Shown: positions 1 to 9,838, counted from the stretch's first letter. The stretch: 32,500 nt of DNA from Cristatella mucedo (GCA_009760855.2 WPIO01000085.1:767501-800000), one strand, 5' to 3'. Program-made: numbers and translations. The notes: generated by a model from the letters alone, not told the origin.

Positions 1-285
1 CGGCATTTCGAAGGTTGAGAGCCACTGTTCTACGGGCTTTACAGATGCTGTACAGGAAGCACGACCAAATGATTAGTGGTAACATTCGCAATGTCATCAT
101 GCTTAACACTGTTAGGTGTGACATGCACATGGTCAACGTGTAGATATGGTTAGTATGACAGGTGTTTTTTAGCTGAGATTTCAACAATGCAAGGTCATTG
201 CAGGTAGTGACTGTAGCCGGATGCAAGTTCCAGACTTTCGTGCATACGAGCAGAAGGCTGGCTCGATCGCCAAGATTTCAGTGTA
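1..285 (-). mobile_element. LINE 3' end fragment (L2/CR1-like), reversed
   Basis: Reading the minus strand, this stretch resembles the C-terminal reverse-transcriptase tail, 3' UTR and tail hairpin of the LINE seen elsewhere in the window. The closest copy is 23609-23971: the two share the block around 'gctttacagatgctg', the 'aaatgattagtggtaacat' block and the region equivalent to the conserved AFSSYAPKAWN peptide. It is heavily diverged, has no open frame and runs off the left edge. Confidence 0.55.
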
Positions 286-495
286 ATGTGAAGAACGGTG
301 ACCATGTTACTTGAGGCTGCAAAGCGGAAGGTGCAAGAGCACACTGGGACTGGGGGGAGCGAGGAGATCAGACAGGTCATGGTCGGACAGGTCAAGACTG
401 GTGAAATTGTGCAAAGCGACCTGCAAGCTAGAGAGAGGATCTTGAAATTGATTCGATGCTTAATTGGAAGCCATTCGCGAGCTCCCTTGCGCGCT

Positions 496-496
<1 letters not shown>

Positions 497-524
<28 letters not shown>
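497..524. repeat. (CA)n microsatellite
   Basis: Alternating CA dinucleotides with one interruption, running into a short AT-rich stretch. No gene is seen between 286 and 611. Confidence 0.9.
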
Positions 525-527
<3 letters not shown>

Positions 528-611
528 AATATATGGCTTGTATATCTACATATGCTCAAGCATAATACATGTTATCTACGATAGGCTTCCTTTGTAATGT
601 AACTTCGTCTT

Positions 612-746
612 TAACTCCACAAAGCCATAAAGACTATGTGGGTATTACGAGTTTTGTATAGCGCACTAACAGCCTAAGCGGCTTTCGGTACGCATTCGGT
701 GGCCAACAGACGTTGTCTCACGCAACAAAGAAAAAGTGGGAAGCAT
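612..746 (+). repeat. Dispersed repeat R1, copy 1
   Basis: Shares 'agcctaagcggctttcggta' and its flanks ('aactccacaaagycataaag', 'gcgcactmacagcc', 'cattcggtsgccaacagac') with 8463-8577. Its right half ('gtctcacgcaacaaagaaa...ggaagcat') also matches 6128-6212. It has no coding potential and the family is not recognised. It abuts the 3' end of the U6-like sequence. Confidence 0.8.
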
Positions 747-748
747 AC

Positions 749-798
749 AAATATGGAACGCTTGACAAATTTGTGTGTCATCCTTGCGCAGGGGCCAC

Positions 799-831
<33 letters not shown>

Positions 832-853
832 GGTGTACTGCCGAAGCAAGTAC
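749..853 (-). ncRNA. U6 spliceosomal snRNA-like sequence
   Basis: The minus strand reads as U6 snRNA over nearly its whole length. Visible parts are the 5' stem-loop (GTACTTGCTTCGGCAGTAC), the ACAGAGA box that pairs with the 5' splice site, the AGC trinucleotide in the U4-pairing and catalytic region, the GATGACAC segment and the 3' domain ending GCGTTCCATAT. U6 is the catalytic RNA of the spliceosome and is made by RNA polymerase III. Differences from the usual animal sequence are few. Two in the 5' stem are compensatory, so the hairpin is kept (GTAC pairs with GTAC). The RNA is not followed directly by a T run; the first five-T run (731-735) lies about 14 bases downstream. No clear PSE or TATA at -25 is visible, and dispersed repeats abut both ends, so this may be a functional gene or a retrotransposed copy. 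Confidence 0.88.
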
Positions 854-870
854 CTTCCAGCCTATTTGAA

Positions 871-992
871 GTGCCCGGGTTTAGCCCAGGGGATAAAGTG
901 GTCGCCTTTCGACCAAGGTCGTGGGGTCGAGCCCTACGGCCTATGAGAGGCGTCTGAATAGAGATTTAGTTCTCAGGGTACTAAACAACTAT
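871..992 (+). mobile_element. tRNA-derived SINE with LINE-like tail, copy 1
   Basis: Contains an A-box-like 'tttagcccaggggataaagt' and a B-box-like 'ggtcgtggggtcgagcccta' spaced as in a tRNA promoter. A degenerate form of the LINE 3' hairpin follows ('gaggcgtctgaatagagatt', then 'ttctcagggtactaaacaac'). Related copies are at 12038-12160 and, reversed, 22016-22160. Confidence 0.7.
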
Positions 993-1142
993 ATTGTATC
1001 TTTTTTACTAGAAAAAATTTAGATTAACATCTCTTAGGGAGATAAAGAAAAATGTTTCCTCACTTTTGTTAATTATTTGTTACTCACTGTTAATTAATTG
1101 CCAGGGGTCCACTCTGCCCTCTACGTGGCTGCAATGTCGTGC

Positions 1143-1292
1143 TGCTTTGGCCCAGCTGTTTTAAGGTTCTTGTCCCAACCAAGGTCAAGGCAAATGTATT
1201 TGATGACGTCAGATCGTGGACTCAAACACCGTGGCAAATGTGAAGCGCCTCAGTAGAGATTGAGTTCTAGCATGGCGCTAAACAAATGCATG
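1143..1292 (+). mobile_element. Degenerate SINE with LINE-like tail
   Basis: Has 'ggcccagctgttttaaggtt', a decayed tRNA-like middle ('gatcgtggactcaaacaccg') and a good copy of the hairpin tail ('gaagcgcctcagtagagatt', 'gttctagcatggcgctaaac'). The body is too diverged for a firm subfamily call. Confidence 0.5.
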
Positions 1293-1335
1293 TTTTTTCT
1301 ATTTATTTATTCATTATTTATGTCAATACATATAT

Positions 1336-1337
1336 GC

Positions 1338-1405
<68 letters not shown>

Positions 1406-1410
1406 CGCGC
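1336..1410. repeat. (TG)n/(GC)n microsatellite
   Basis: Long run of TG with short GCGCGC interruptions, a potential Z-DNA tract. It lies downstream of the last visible exon of the minus-strand gene. Confidence 0.9.
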
Positions 1411-1498
1411 AAGACAGTGTAGGTTGAAGGTGAAGCCCTGCAGTAGCTGCAACATCAGGTAGGCACAGCCATCGCCATTGCCTGTCGGCAGCAATTAC

Positions 1499-1625
1499 CT
1501 GTCATTGCCATGGTACACGGCCAGCTCTTCCTTCATGTCCTTCTTCAGCTGCTTGGTGATATCGTGCCTTATCTTCTTGACGATGTCGTTCTCCTCGTCA
1601 CTCGTAATGGAGATGCCGTGGTCAT
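1499..1625 (-). CDS. Unrecognised gene, exon C (internal)
   Basis: Acceptor 'cacctcgcgccttttgcag', donor GTAATT. The first two bases complete the Asp codon left open by exon B. The 127-base exon encodes DHGISITSDEENDIVKKIRH followed by DITKQLKKDMKEELAVYHGN and DR: charged, probably helical, with none of the low-complexity bias of exons A and B. It is the segment most useful for identifying the gene. No following exon was recognised between 1 and 1498. Confidence 0.75.
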
Positions 1626-4526
1626 CTGCAAAAGGCGCGAGGTGGAAAAATGTCGAAAGCCTACCACCGATGCCCGGCCACCCATCCAGCGTCTGCTGTC
1701 TGCCGGGCCAGAGTCGAGCGACAAGAAGCAGTGTCTGCTGCCATGCAGTGCAAACACGGATCACTGCTGCTGTGAGATGCACTAGACTCGCTAGATTCAC
1801 TCAGTTGAATGCATTTTCAAATCTCGGATGAGTCTCAAGTGTGACTTATGCGCAAGAACACAAACATGATTGTGGTGCTACAGTAGTGTCTGTCATTCGT
1901 CAGAAGGCATGGCACTACTAAGATGCTTAAAGTCGGCTAACAAAACCAAGCTTCTAGCTCAGGGTGATGTGTTACCTTGATGTGTTATTATGATGCATTA
2001 CCATGATATATTATCATGACACATTACCGTGATATATTATCGCAATGTGTTACCATCTATACCATGACATTTTCGTGATGCATTACCACGATATATTACT
2101 ACGATGCACTCCCGTGATATATTATCATGATGCATTACCATGATATATTATCGTGATGCATTACAGTGATATAACATCGCGATGCATTTCAATAATATAT
2201 TATTATTATTATGTGTTACCTTGATATGCTATTATGATGCATTACCGTGATATATTATCATGATATATTATTTTGGTGTGTTACCGTGATATATTACCAT
2301 GATGCATTACGGTGTTATATTAGCATGATCAAAAACCGTTATATAGTACCACAGTTTTGATCTAAAGTACCGCACTCCACGATTGCACTGCAACGCACGA
2401 ACCACACTCTACAGCACTTCCAGTGCACTTCCTTGGACTAATTAGGTCTACTTTGCAACAAATCAGTAGTACAGCAGCAGTAGCCCAGTGCATGCAGATC
2501 AAGCAGACACTACACTCTGAAGCTATGCTCGCGCCACGGTGCTGCGTTCGGTACTACAGCAGGACTCGCGCTGTCTGCGACTCACTGAGCTCGTGCAGAG
2601 CACGTGCACTGCACGTTGAGTGAGCGAGCTGTTGCAAAAGCCTCGAGGCAGCACGCACGTGCAGCAGATGCTTACCATACTGGTATGTGCCGAACCCTTC
2701 GTCTGGTCCTTCTGCCGGCCGCTGCCGCCTCTGCTGTTGCTGCTGCTGCTGTAGCAGCACATCCTGCTGCTGTCGAAACTCGGTGTCGTCCGCACCGTCG
2801 TACTCTTCGTCGTCTTCCAGTGCTGCTTCGGCAGCGGTGGTGGCTGCCGACGTCCTTGCTGTCGGACCAGTCCTTTCCTTGCTGCCTGCGAGCGCTCCTC
2901 GGAGGCGCCTCGTGACCGCCACGCGACGAGCTCGCCCAAGGGCAGCCGCGCGGCCACCTCGGCTGCTGCCACCGCCGCCACGGTCATCATCTCGGTGAGC
3001 ATCGCCGACATCGGCGGGCATTCCAATCGCATCGATGGCATAGTTGGATGGCATAGGATCGTGATCTTCTACGTCAACATCGTCCTCCTGCGAGAAGGCA
3101 AAACAGTGATCTCTTGCCATTGCCTAGGTTGCCTATGCAGAGCTGCGATTGCAAAGCGAACAAAAAATCAGTGGAGCCGCATGTATGTAGCAGTTAATCA
3201 TGAAAAATTCCGACTGCAGACCAGCTTTCCTTGCCACCTGCAATGCTATCGCCGTACCAGTAGCTATGGTAACTGGTCCAGTACAGGGTAGCTCTGGTAA
3301 CTATAACCAGTGATGCTACCGTCCATCTGTCTAGGCAAACAAATGCACTGTTGGATTGGTCAAATGCAATGCTATTTGATGGTCGACGGGCAGCTATGGG
3401 TAGCTATAGTAACTGGTCCACAGCAGAGCTGAGACACTCGACAAAAGTCTTCAGATTAAATTTATTGCATGCGCATCGTGGCTGAACCTGCAATGCTCCA
3501 CACAAACTCTGCCGATGCGTGCTGATACACCAACGTGCTCGCTGATCTAGCGACTAGCAAACGTGAACGTCCCTCGTCGTCTCGTCCCAGCAAGCGCGGC
3601 GTGTGCGGCTCAGACGAAACCAACGAATATGAAGCCGTGCAGAAGGCTGCCGTGACACGTGAAGGCACGTGTGACGCTAATAGCACTCTTCTCTGCTCCC
3701 CAACTTCTCCGACAAAGTTTCTCAGGCAACAAGCCTGCGATGAGCCGCTCGACCGCGAGCCGAAAAAGACGCGAACGAAAAAGACGCCTTGTCAGCCCGC
3801 CTCTACTGCGTGCGTGCCTGCACATCTAAGCATCGAACCCCCACGGCCCCGCCACGTCTCCTTGCTCTCCCCCTCTACCGCCTCGCCTAGCCGATGAGCA
3901 GCCGGAGCGCTCGGCGATCGCTCTCACCCGAGGAACGAATGGCTCCGGATCGAGGAACTCGAGGATTCCTCCGCTGCCCGTGAGGATGCCACTGCCTAGC
4001 GAAGAGCGATGATGCAGCTTCGCCCGGCCGCCGCCTTTCGGCAGCGGAGACCGGCCTTTCGCCCGTGAAGCAGCGGTGGCGGCAGTGGCGACAGTGGGGA
4101 CAGTGGCTGCAGGGCCACCGCTATGGCGGCTGTCACTCCTCGGGTCCTCGTCGCCGTAGTCGAGTATATCGAGCAGCGACAAGCTGACCTCTCGGCCGTA
4201 GAGAGGCGCCGGGCTCAGGGCGGCGGCGGCAGCAGATGGCGACAGCGCTTCATCATTGCCGGCTCGCCACCACCCGTCCATGGCGGTGGCGGCTGCTGCT
4301 GCGGCTGCCAGCCTCGCTGGGCTGCCACCCGCGGGACGTGTCAGCTGACCGATGCCGCTGCTGCCTCCTCGGCGGCCGCTGACCTCGTGACCGCCAGTCT
4401 TCATCTCGACGCGACTGGCATGCGACTGGTCGAGCGATGGCTCATCGACCTGCCTGCCCACCTGCCTCCGAGATGGCGCTGCCAGCACGCTCACCAGCAG
4501 CCGGTCGACTTGACTGGACGTGCCCA
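1499..4526 (-). CDS. Unrecognised multi-exon gene, partial (three internal exons)
   Basis: Three minus-strand exons join in phase: 4526-3928, 3087-2676 and 1625-1499, about 380 residues in all. Each has a proper acceptor with a pyrimidine tract and a GT donor (GTGAGA, GTAAGC, GTAATT). The first exon needs one base from an upstream exon, and the last ends two bases into a codon, so the gene extends both ways. The predicted protein is low in complexity at first (Ala/Gly/Ser). It carries islands that look constrained: SLLDILDYGDEDPR, GGILEFLDPEPFVPR, PMPSNYAIDAIGMPADVG, an acidic stretch followed by poly-Gln, and FGTYQYDDHGISITSDEEND running into a Lys/Glu-rich likely helix ending EELAVYHGNDR. 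I cannot assign a family. The phase agreement across both introns and the quality of the splice sites are the evidence that it is real. The upstream intron contains the LINE fragment at 4668-5759. Confidence 0.7.
1960..2345. repeat. AT-rich minisatellite with 13/26-base period
   Basis: Two 13-base half-units alternate, approximately TGATGCATTACCR and TGATATATTATCR, for about 29 half-units with scattered substitutions and a short ATT expansion near 2200. It lies in the intron between exons B and C of the minus-strand gene. Confidence 0.9.
2676..3087 (-). CDS. Unrecognised gene, exon B (internal)
   Basis: Acceptor 'ctgttttgccttctcgcag', donor GTAAGC. Length 412, from phase 0 to one base into a codon. 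The peptide begins EDDVDVEDHDPMPSNYAIDA, passes through an Arg/Gly-rich region, an acidic patch (EDDEEYDGADD) and seven glutamines, and ends EGFGTYQY. A second open frame over the same DNA (2523-3041) does not join to the neighbouring exons. Confidence 0.7.
3250..3420. repeat. Short degenerate repeat cluster
   Basis: The motif 'agctatggtaactggtcca' occurs near 3262, and in altered form near 3288 and 3398, separated by unrelated sequence. It is intronic in the minus-strand gene. Nothing else is recognised between the exons (3088-3927). Confidence 0.6.
3928..4526 (-). CDS. Unrecognised gene, exon A (internal)
   Basis: On the minus strand the exon follows the acceptor 'ctctctcttctcttccag' and ends at a GTGAGA donor. 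Length 599: two bases completing a codon, then 199 codons, ending in phase 0. The peptide starts GTSSQVDRLLVSVLAAPS, has an Ala-rich middle and a short ordered-looking block GREVSLSLLDILDYGDEDPR, and ends FLDPEPFVPR. Reading on past the donor reaches a stop only at 3826, so the exon end rests on the donor and the phase match. Confidence 0.68.
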
Positions 4527-4567
4527 CTGGAAGAGAAGAGAGAGCCGCTCTTGTTTTGCATCACCTG

Positions 4568-4605
4568 CTCCCAGCTCCCAGCTCCCAGCTCCCAGCTCCC
4601 AGCTC
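4568..4605. repeat. CTCCCAG heptamer tandem repeat
   Basis: About five perfect copies of a 7-base unit. On the minus strand it lies about 40 bases upstream of the exon A acceptor, at the edge of its pyrimidine tract. Confidence 0.85.
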
Positions 4606-4667
4606 GGGCGATTCGAGCAGTGCCCCAGCCCGAGGCTCTCCTGCTTCAGTACTACTGCATCGGCTGA

Positions 4668-5759
4668 GCATCATCGTTTATACTCTCCCTCTCGCTGATG
4701 TGATTGCCAAGCACAATCTAGGCTTTCACTTCTATGCGGATGACACTCAGTTGTACCTTTGCTTTGATCCCTCCCTGCCTTCGAGCACCTCAAATTCTCT
4801 AAACTCACTTGCTGCATGCATTGATGACATCCGCACATGGATGGCAGCACATTTTCTAAAACTAAACGATGATAAAACTAACTTACTAGTTATGGGCAAA
4901 CCCAGTGTGATCTGCAAATTGGAAAGGCTGACGCTCAAAATTGGCCCTGCCAGCACATCTCCTGTTGAATCAGCTCGAAATCTAGGTGTTATGTTCCAAA
5001 GTGACCTCTCGTTAGACGACCATATCAGCTCCACAGTCAAATCTGCCTACTTTCAGCTACATAACATTGCTAAAATTCGGGCTTGTTTAGATAAAGATAC
5101 CATGTCCAAGTTGGTCCATGCATTTTTGACATCCCGTCTCGACTTCTGCAACTCACTGCTTACTGGCCTACCAGCATGTGCGATCAGGCGATTGCAGGTG
5201 GTGCAAAACTCCACAGCTAGGCTTGTCTGTCGTGAGCAATGCAGTTGCCACATCACACCACTTCTCGCCGACCTGCACTGGCTACAAGTCAAGCAACGGA
5301 TTGACTTCGAGGTTTTGTCGCTCACTTTTAGGTCCCTTCGTTCTTTGTGGCTACAGTCTATCTCTCAGATATACTCCCCCATCAGGCCAAGCATCGTACC
5401 ACCCGCTTTTCGGAATCCAACAGTCTACAAATACCCCGTACAAACCTCAAATACTTTGGTGACCGTGCATTTAGTTCATATGCTCCCAAAGCCTGGAACT
5501 CCCTCCCGACCTGCGTCAGAACATCTCCTCACTTGACCACATTTAAAAATAACTTTAAAATGCACCTATTTAGGACAGCATTTAGTGGGTCCCTGTGATT
5601 CGTCCTTGATGTGCTTATGCGTGCTGACACTGTGCATGCTGCCACTAACCACATTTGCATGCTGACCCTGTGCATGTCACCCCTAACCATGTTATACATG
5701 TTGTTTGTTTATCAAGCATGATATTACTCACCATTCAATTGCATTTCCCTTTGCAGCAA
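4668..5759 (+). mobile_element. 5'-truncated L2/CR1-like LINE: reverse transcriptase C-terminal half
   Basis: Opens inside the reverse-transcriptase domain just before the catalytic box, read here as FHFYADDTQLYL. It continues through the thumb and tail region (FLKLNDDKTNLLVMGKPS, NLGVMFQSDLSLDDHI, HAFLTSRLDFCNSLLTGLP). The frame is intact from the start to about 5345, where one frameshift moves the end into another frame that closes with FGDRAFSSYAPKAWNSLP and stops at 5598. A 3' UTR follows to 'ctttgcagcaa', but the hairpin tail carried by other copies is missing. This is the best-preserved coding fragment of the family here. It sits upstream of exon A of the minus-strand gene, probably in an intron. 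It is not functional because the endonuclease and most of the RT are absent. Confidence 0.88.
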
Positions 5760-6127
5760 TCACAACCTCAGATCTGAGTGGCAGCAAAGTCTGAGTGGGG
5801 GGGGCAGGAGCGGGCCAGGGCCAGTGCTCCTGGTTGAAAGTATAGAACTAGAGATCGGTGAGGACTCTGGCATGCAAGACTAAGGGAAATCAGACTGTAC
5901 ATGCAAACATGAACAAATCTGGATCGGCTACTGAAGACCTTGCGTTAGGACGCGAACACTCGACTGAAAAGGAGCAGTGTGCTTCAAAAGTAAAATAGTA
6001 AGCATGTTTGTATGTACGCATTTGCCTGCGTACGTGCATGCATCTTTGTCCATAACATAGCACAGAGGTGAAGACTAAGTGGCTTAGCGTTTTGTTAGCA
6101 AGTTCCGTCTTTTTAATAAAGACACTC

Positions 6128-6212
6128 ATCAATGCCTAAGTAGCTTGCAGCGTGCACTTGGTAGCCAGCAGCTTTCGTCTCGCGCGACAAAGAAATTTTG
6201 GGGAGCATAGCA
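6128..6212 (+). repeat. Dispersed repeat R1, copy 2 (partial)
   Basis: Matches the right half of copy 1: 'gcctaagtagcttgcagc', then 'ggtagccagcag', 'gtctcgcgcgacaaagaaa' and 'ggggagcat'. It is more diverged than copies 1 and 3 are from each other. Confidence 0.6.
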
Positions 6213-6277
6213 GGGCTGCGAGAGCTGCTAGGGAGATGAATAGAGTAGAGCTGTTGAGCGATTGACAGCTAGTATAA

Positions 6278-6366
6278 ATGAATAAAAAAATTAAAGAATA
6301 CAAGATTAAACAATAAAATAATAAATAATAAAAGAATAAAAATAAAATAAAAAATAGAAAAAATGA
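6278..6366. repeat. A-rich (AATAAA/AAAT)n stretch
   Basis: Plus strand composed almost only of A and T with AATAAA-like units. AATAAA hexamers here arise from composition and are not taken as polyadenylation signals. Confidence 0.85.
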
Positions 6367-8462
6367 GGCGCCGGAAGCGGTCGGCAGCAGACGAAGGCGT
6401 ACCGTCCTACAGTGGTACAGCTAAGGCTACTTATTATCTCCACATTAATGCACTAGATCTGGCAACCCTCGCAGCGTGAGATGCTGATTCTTTCCCCGTG
6501 TTTCTCGGCATTTGCCACTGCGTAACCAATGGCAGCCACGCATTACACCGCAGTGCTGGTTTGAGTGATACGGCGAGTTTACGGAAAGCTCTGAGCTGTC
6601 TTTTATTCGCACGTCACGGTGCTTGGCTAGAATCCTCTACGCGTCCGCGTGGCGCGCGTGCTCGACTTCGGGGGTCTGGGTAATATGCTAAGTCCCCATT
6701 GCCCCGAACACTTTCCGGCCACCGGTTAGTCTTCACGTACGATTTGGCACCTCGATCGGCCTAGAGCCAGGACAAAGGCGACTCGAAGCCAATGCAAGAA
6801 AGAACACTTTGCTACTAAATTTCAATGTCCGTGGTACATATTGCGTTCTCGAGGCTGCGCCTCTAGCGAGAAGCCGCGAGCCATATATCTCAAAAATGTG
6901 TGCATAAAAAAGCTCTCTGCATCCAATCCCGGTTCGTGACTTCTAAACGAGGAGCACACGCCATGTCTGGTCGCTGAGTGGGACGGTATCTGCTCGCGGT
7001 ACAGCAGTTAAATGGGATTTAAAAAAAAGACACGCGAATTCGAGCTTTAGAGCTTGATTTAAGTTCAAATACTGGTCGCATTTCGTGTAAAAAAAAAAAG
7101 GGGGCGAGCAGGGCCGCGTTTTATCGCGCTGCTACGTCTCGACAGCCCTGGGACGTGAGTCCGCTGCGCTAGCGGCCTCACTTTGCATCTTCATTTAGAA
7201 CTCAATTTTGAATATCCTAGATAATTAAAATCGTATTTTCACGACACTGTCAACGTCACAGGCATCGCACATGCGTCGACATACCCGGCCGAAGCACGGC
7301 GGCTAGTTCGCGCTAACAGGCGAGAGCCTGCGATGCGAGCGTCCGTAACGAGGCTACCGAGAGCCGCGCTGTACCAACCTAGGAATGGTTTTATAAAAAC
7401 ATGTAACTATCCTAGTTCTACTTTAATTAGAAATAAATTATAATATTAAAAATTTATTAATTTACTAATACTGCGTTTGTTTGCACCCATCAACGGCTAC
7501 CACGCCATGCCAGGCGTACATGCCTCCACAAACCACCGCAGGAACGTGTGACTATGGTGTAGCGCGGGAAGTTCGCCGAGACGCTGCTACGGATTAATCG
7601 GCGCGACGAATATGTCGAGGCCTTTCGGGTACGTTGTATAGGTTCTCGTAAAAGTTAAAATTGTGGCGTGGTGTCGCGAGCTGCAAAGTACACGAAGCGT
7701 GCGAATGTACGCTATGCGTCGGCGGTGCTCGCATAGAGGTAACGTCCTCGAGTATGCTCGCGGCGCCAAAACCAGCCAGCCTCCTGTATTCGTTGCGTTT
7801 TTTCGGAAGCATATAATAGTTGCTTATATTTGCTCGCATCGGTTTGTAGCGCTTTTATACTTTGCGCCTACCGCTCACGATGCCTCCTCGCAATGGAGCG
7901 GGCTTTGTCTTGAAACATGTCGGTTTTTAATCCAGAAAGTTCTCGGCCTCCTCGGTTCACTAAACGCTTGTAATACGTTCTCCGCTATTTTGATTACGTT
8001 ACCCGAGGCTGAGTATGAGCACGAGGAGCACCTCGGTCGCATATCGGGTGACTGGTAGCCGCCGAGTCGCGGTTTCTGACGCTTCTTTGAAATGACGGGA
8101 CAATGGATTACAGACCCTTGGAGACGATTTTCTTTTTACTTTACTTGCGGCACAAGTCAGCGGCTCGGCAATGCCGCGCAGGCTTCTAGCCCGCGCGACC
8201 TGCGGTGGCGACGTAGAAGGACTAACTGTTGACATGTCCAATTACTCACTCACCGCCCACAGCTGATGCCAGCTAGTTAGCTGCCCAAGCTACAAGTCGT
8301 CAGTCGTCTCACGAGCCGCCTGTTGTGCTTACTGGTCGCACTGTCAATAGGTAATTCCTAGCTCTTTCGTGTCGGCCGCATCCGACTGTCCCGGTCATGT
8401 CCGCCGTGGGTTCCCAGTAGTTGGTGTGAATTTTGTTGACATGTAATGTAATGTATCTCCAT

Positions 8463-8577
8463 CAGTAACTCCACAAAGTCATAAAGACCGTGTGGGTGTT
8501 ACGCAGGAGAGTTGTGTACAGCGCACTCACAGCCTAAGCGGCTTTCGGTACGCATTCGGTCGCCAACAGACATATCC
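8463..8577 (+). repeat. Dispersed repeat R1, copy 3
   Basis: Near-identical to copy 1 from 'agtaactccacaaagtcata' to 'cggtcgccaacagacat', then diverges. Unlike copy 1 it has no U6 sequence next to it, so U6 is not a constant part of this repeat. Confidence 0.8.
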
Positions 8578-9504
8578 GCTGTTACCGGCTGCATCGATTC
8601 TTGTTGTGCTCCTGGAAAGTGGTGCCTGTACCGTTTGGCAGCTGCGCGCCGGTTGCTCATCCCATCGTTTCTGCATAAGATCGTGTACTTTCTTCTTGGT
8701 CCTGAGCAGTTTTTTGGTACGGCTACTGCTTTGTTGGGGTTCGTTGGTCGGTTACCGTATTTAGCAAGCTTCCGCGATGGCTGCTGAATGATGGCTGCTG
8801 AAAATCTGCTGCTGAGTGTTTTCGTTTTGGAAACGATCGCCGATCGTGTTGCAAAAGAGAAATTTCTTATTTCGGCTGGATACATTTTGCTCTATATGAC
8901 CACGATTGTGGAAAAAAGGTTCTGGGACGTTTGATGACATATACAGCAAAATCTATCCAACCTAAATCGGAATATTTCTTTTGCCATTTGACACAAGCAG
9001 AGCTGAACTCGCATTTCAAATTTCACTCCGATACGTATAATATTAGCCGAGTTATGGAATCTATAAGGCACAAACCGACCCTGGAAATGGTGTATAAAAG
9101 TCACACTATGCACCTCAACAAGCTTCAAGCATCTATAGTGCTCTACCAAGGTTCGACAAGTTGGAATACAAGTCGCATATGACACGGAGACCGGTACATT
9201 TTTTATTTGTAAATTTGTTGCTACCGGTGTGCATCCGGGTTAGACGTGGTTGGCATAACCGATTTTTCTTTCATGTGCAAGTCCTCAGAACTTCCTATCC
9301 CAGTTCTAACATATTTGTCTTTCAAAAGGTATCCTAAACATATATTCACTGCATTAAGTGGCAGGCTGCTGCTTGTTCGTTAATGTTCGGGATGCATCAG
9401 TTCGTGGAGACCAAAGCTGCTCTCGTATGTCAAGCTCGTGTATGACCAACTCAGCCGCATGTCTCTGACGTTCGTGATGCTCTTGGCTACCATCCAGTAA
9501 TAAT
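8578..9504. other. Unique-looking DNA, no recognised gene
   Basis: Short open frames exist on both strands (for example 8499-8885 and 8892-9185 minus, 8931-9182 plus). None shows a recognisable domain, convincing splice sites or an agreed frame. Confidence 0.4.
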
Positions 9505-9838
9505 AATTCTGCTGGGTACAAATCTCAAATCCTTGGAAACCGTGCCTTTAGTTCTTATGGTCCCAAAGCCCGGAACTCACTACCGACTTGCGTCATGGCA
9601 TCTCCTTACTTATCCGCATTTAAAAAGAAAACTAAAAATGCATCTATTTATCACAGCATTTAGTGGGTCCCTGTAATTCGTCCTTTATGTGCTTATGCAT
9701 GCTGATACTGTTGCACTGCTGCCACTAACCATGCGTGCCTGCTGACCGTGTGCATGTCACCCCTAACCATGTTGTTTTTGTTGTTTATTGAGCATGCCAC
9801 CACTAACCATTCGATCGTACTTCCTTTTCAGCAAATTA
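9505..9838 (+). mobile_element. LINE 3' end fragment (last codons plus 3' UTR)
   Basis: Begins with the C-terminal LINE motif (decayed GNRAFSSYGPKARNSLPT in mixed frames), then 'tttagtgggtccctgtaatt' and the same 3' UTR as the 4668-5759 copy. It ends at 'cagcaaattatta' without the hairpin. Confidence 0.8.

Larger units (their letters stand above)
5760..8462. other. Intergenic or intronic DNA with no recognised gene
   Basis: Besides the second R1 copy and an A-rich block, I see only short chance frames. There are two A runs (7021-7028 and 7090-7100); the second follows a B-box-like 'aagttcaaatactggtcgca', so a decayed SINE is possible. The 7.2-8.3 kb part is relatively CpG-rich, which could mark an upstream promoter for the minus-strand gene, but no start exon could be confirmed. 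Confidence 0.5.

Noticed and set aside
1960-2345. CRISPR-like array
   Set aside because: Units are contiguous with no unique spacers, degenerate, and lie in animal DNA; it is a minisatellite.
2523-3041. Alternative minus-strand frame of 172 codons overlapping exon B
   Set aside because: It does not connect in phase with exons A and C, whereas the other frame does on both sides.
6278-6366. Cluster of AATAAA polyadenylation signals
   Set aside because: Arises from an A-rich simple repeat with no gene ending nearby.
7040-7100. tRNA gene
   Set aside because: Only a B-box-like piece and an A run are visible; no cloverleaf can be drawn.
8200-8241. First exon of the minus-strand gene (MSTVSPSTSPPQ before a GTCGCG donor)
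   Set aside because: The donor is poor and nothing links it in phase to exon A; the peptide is too short to judge.
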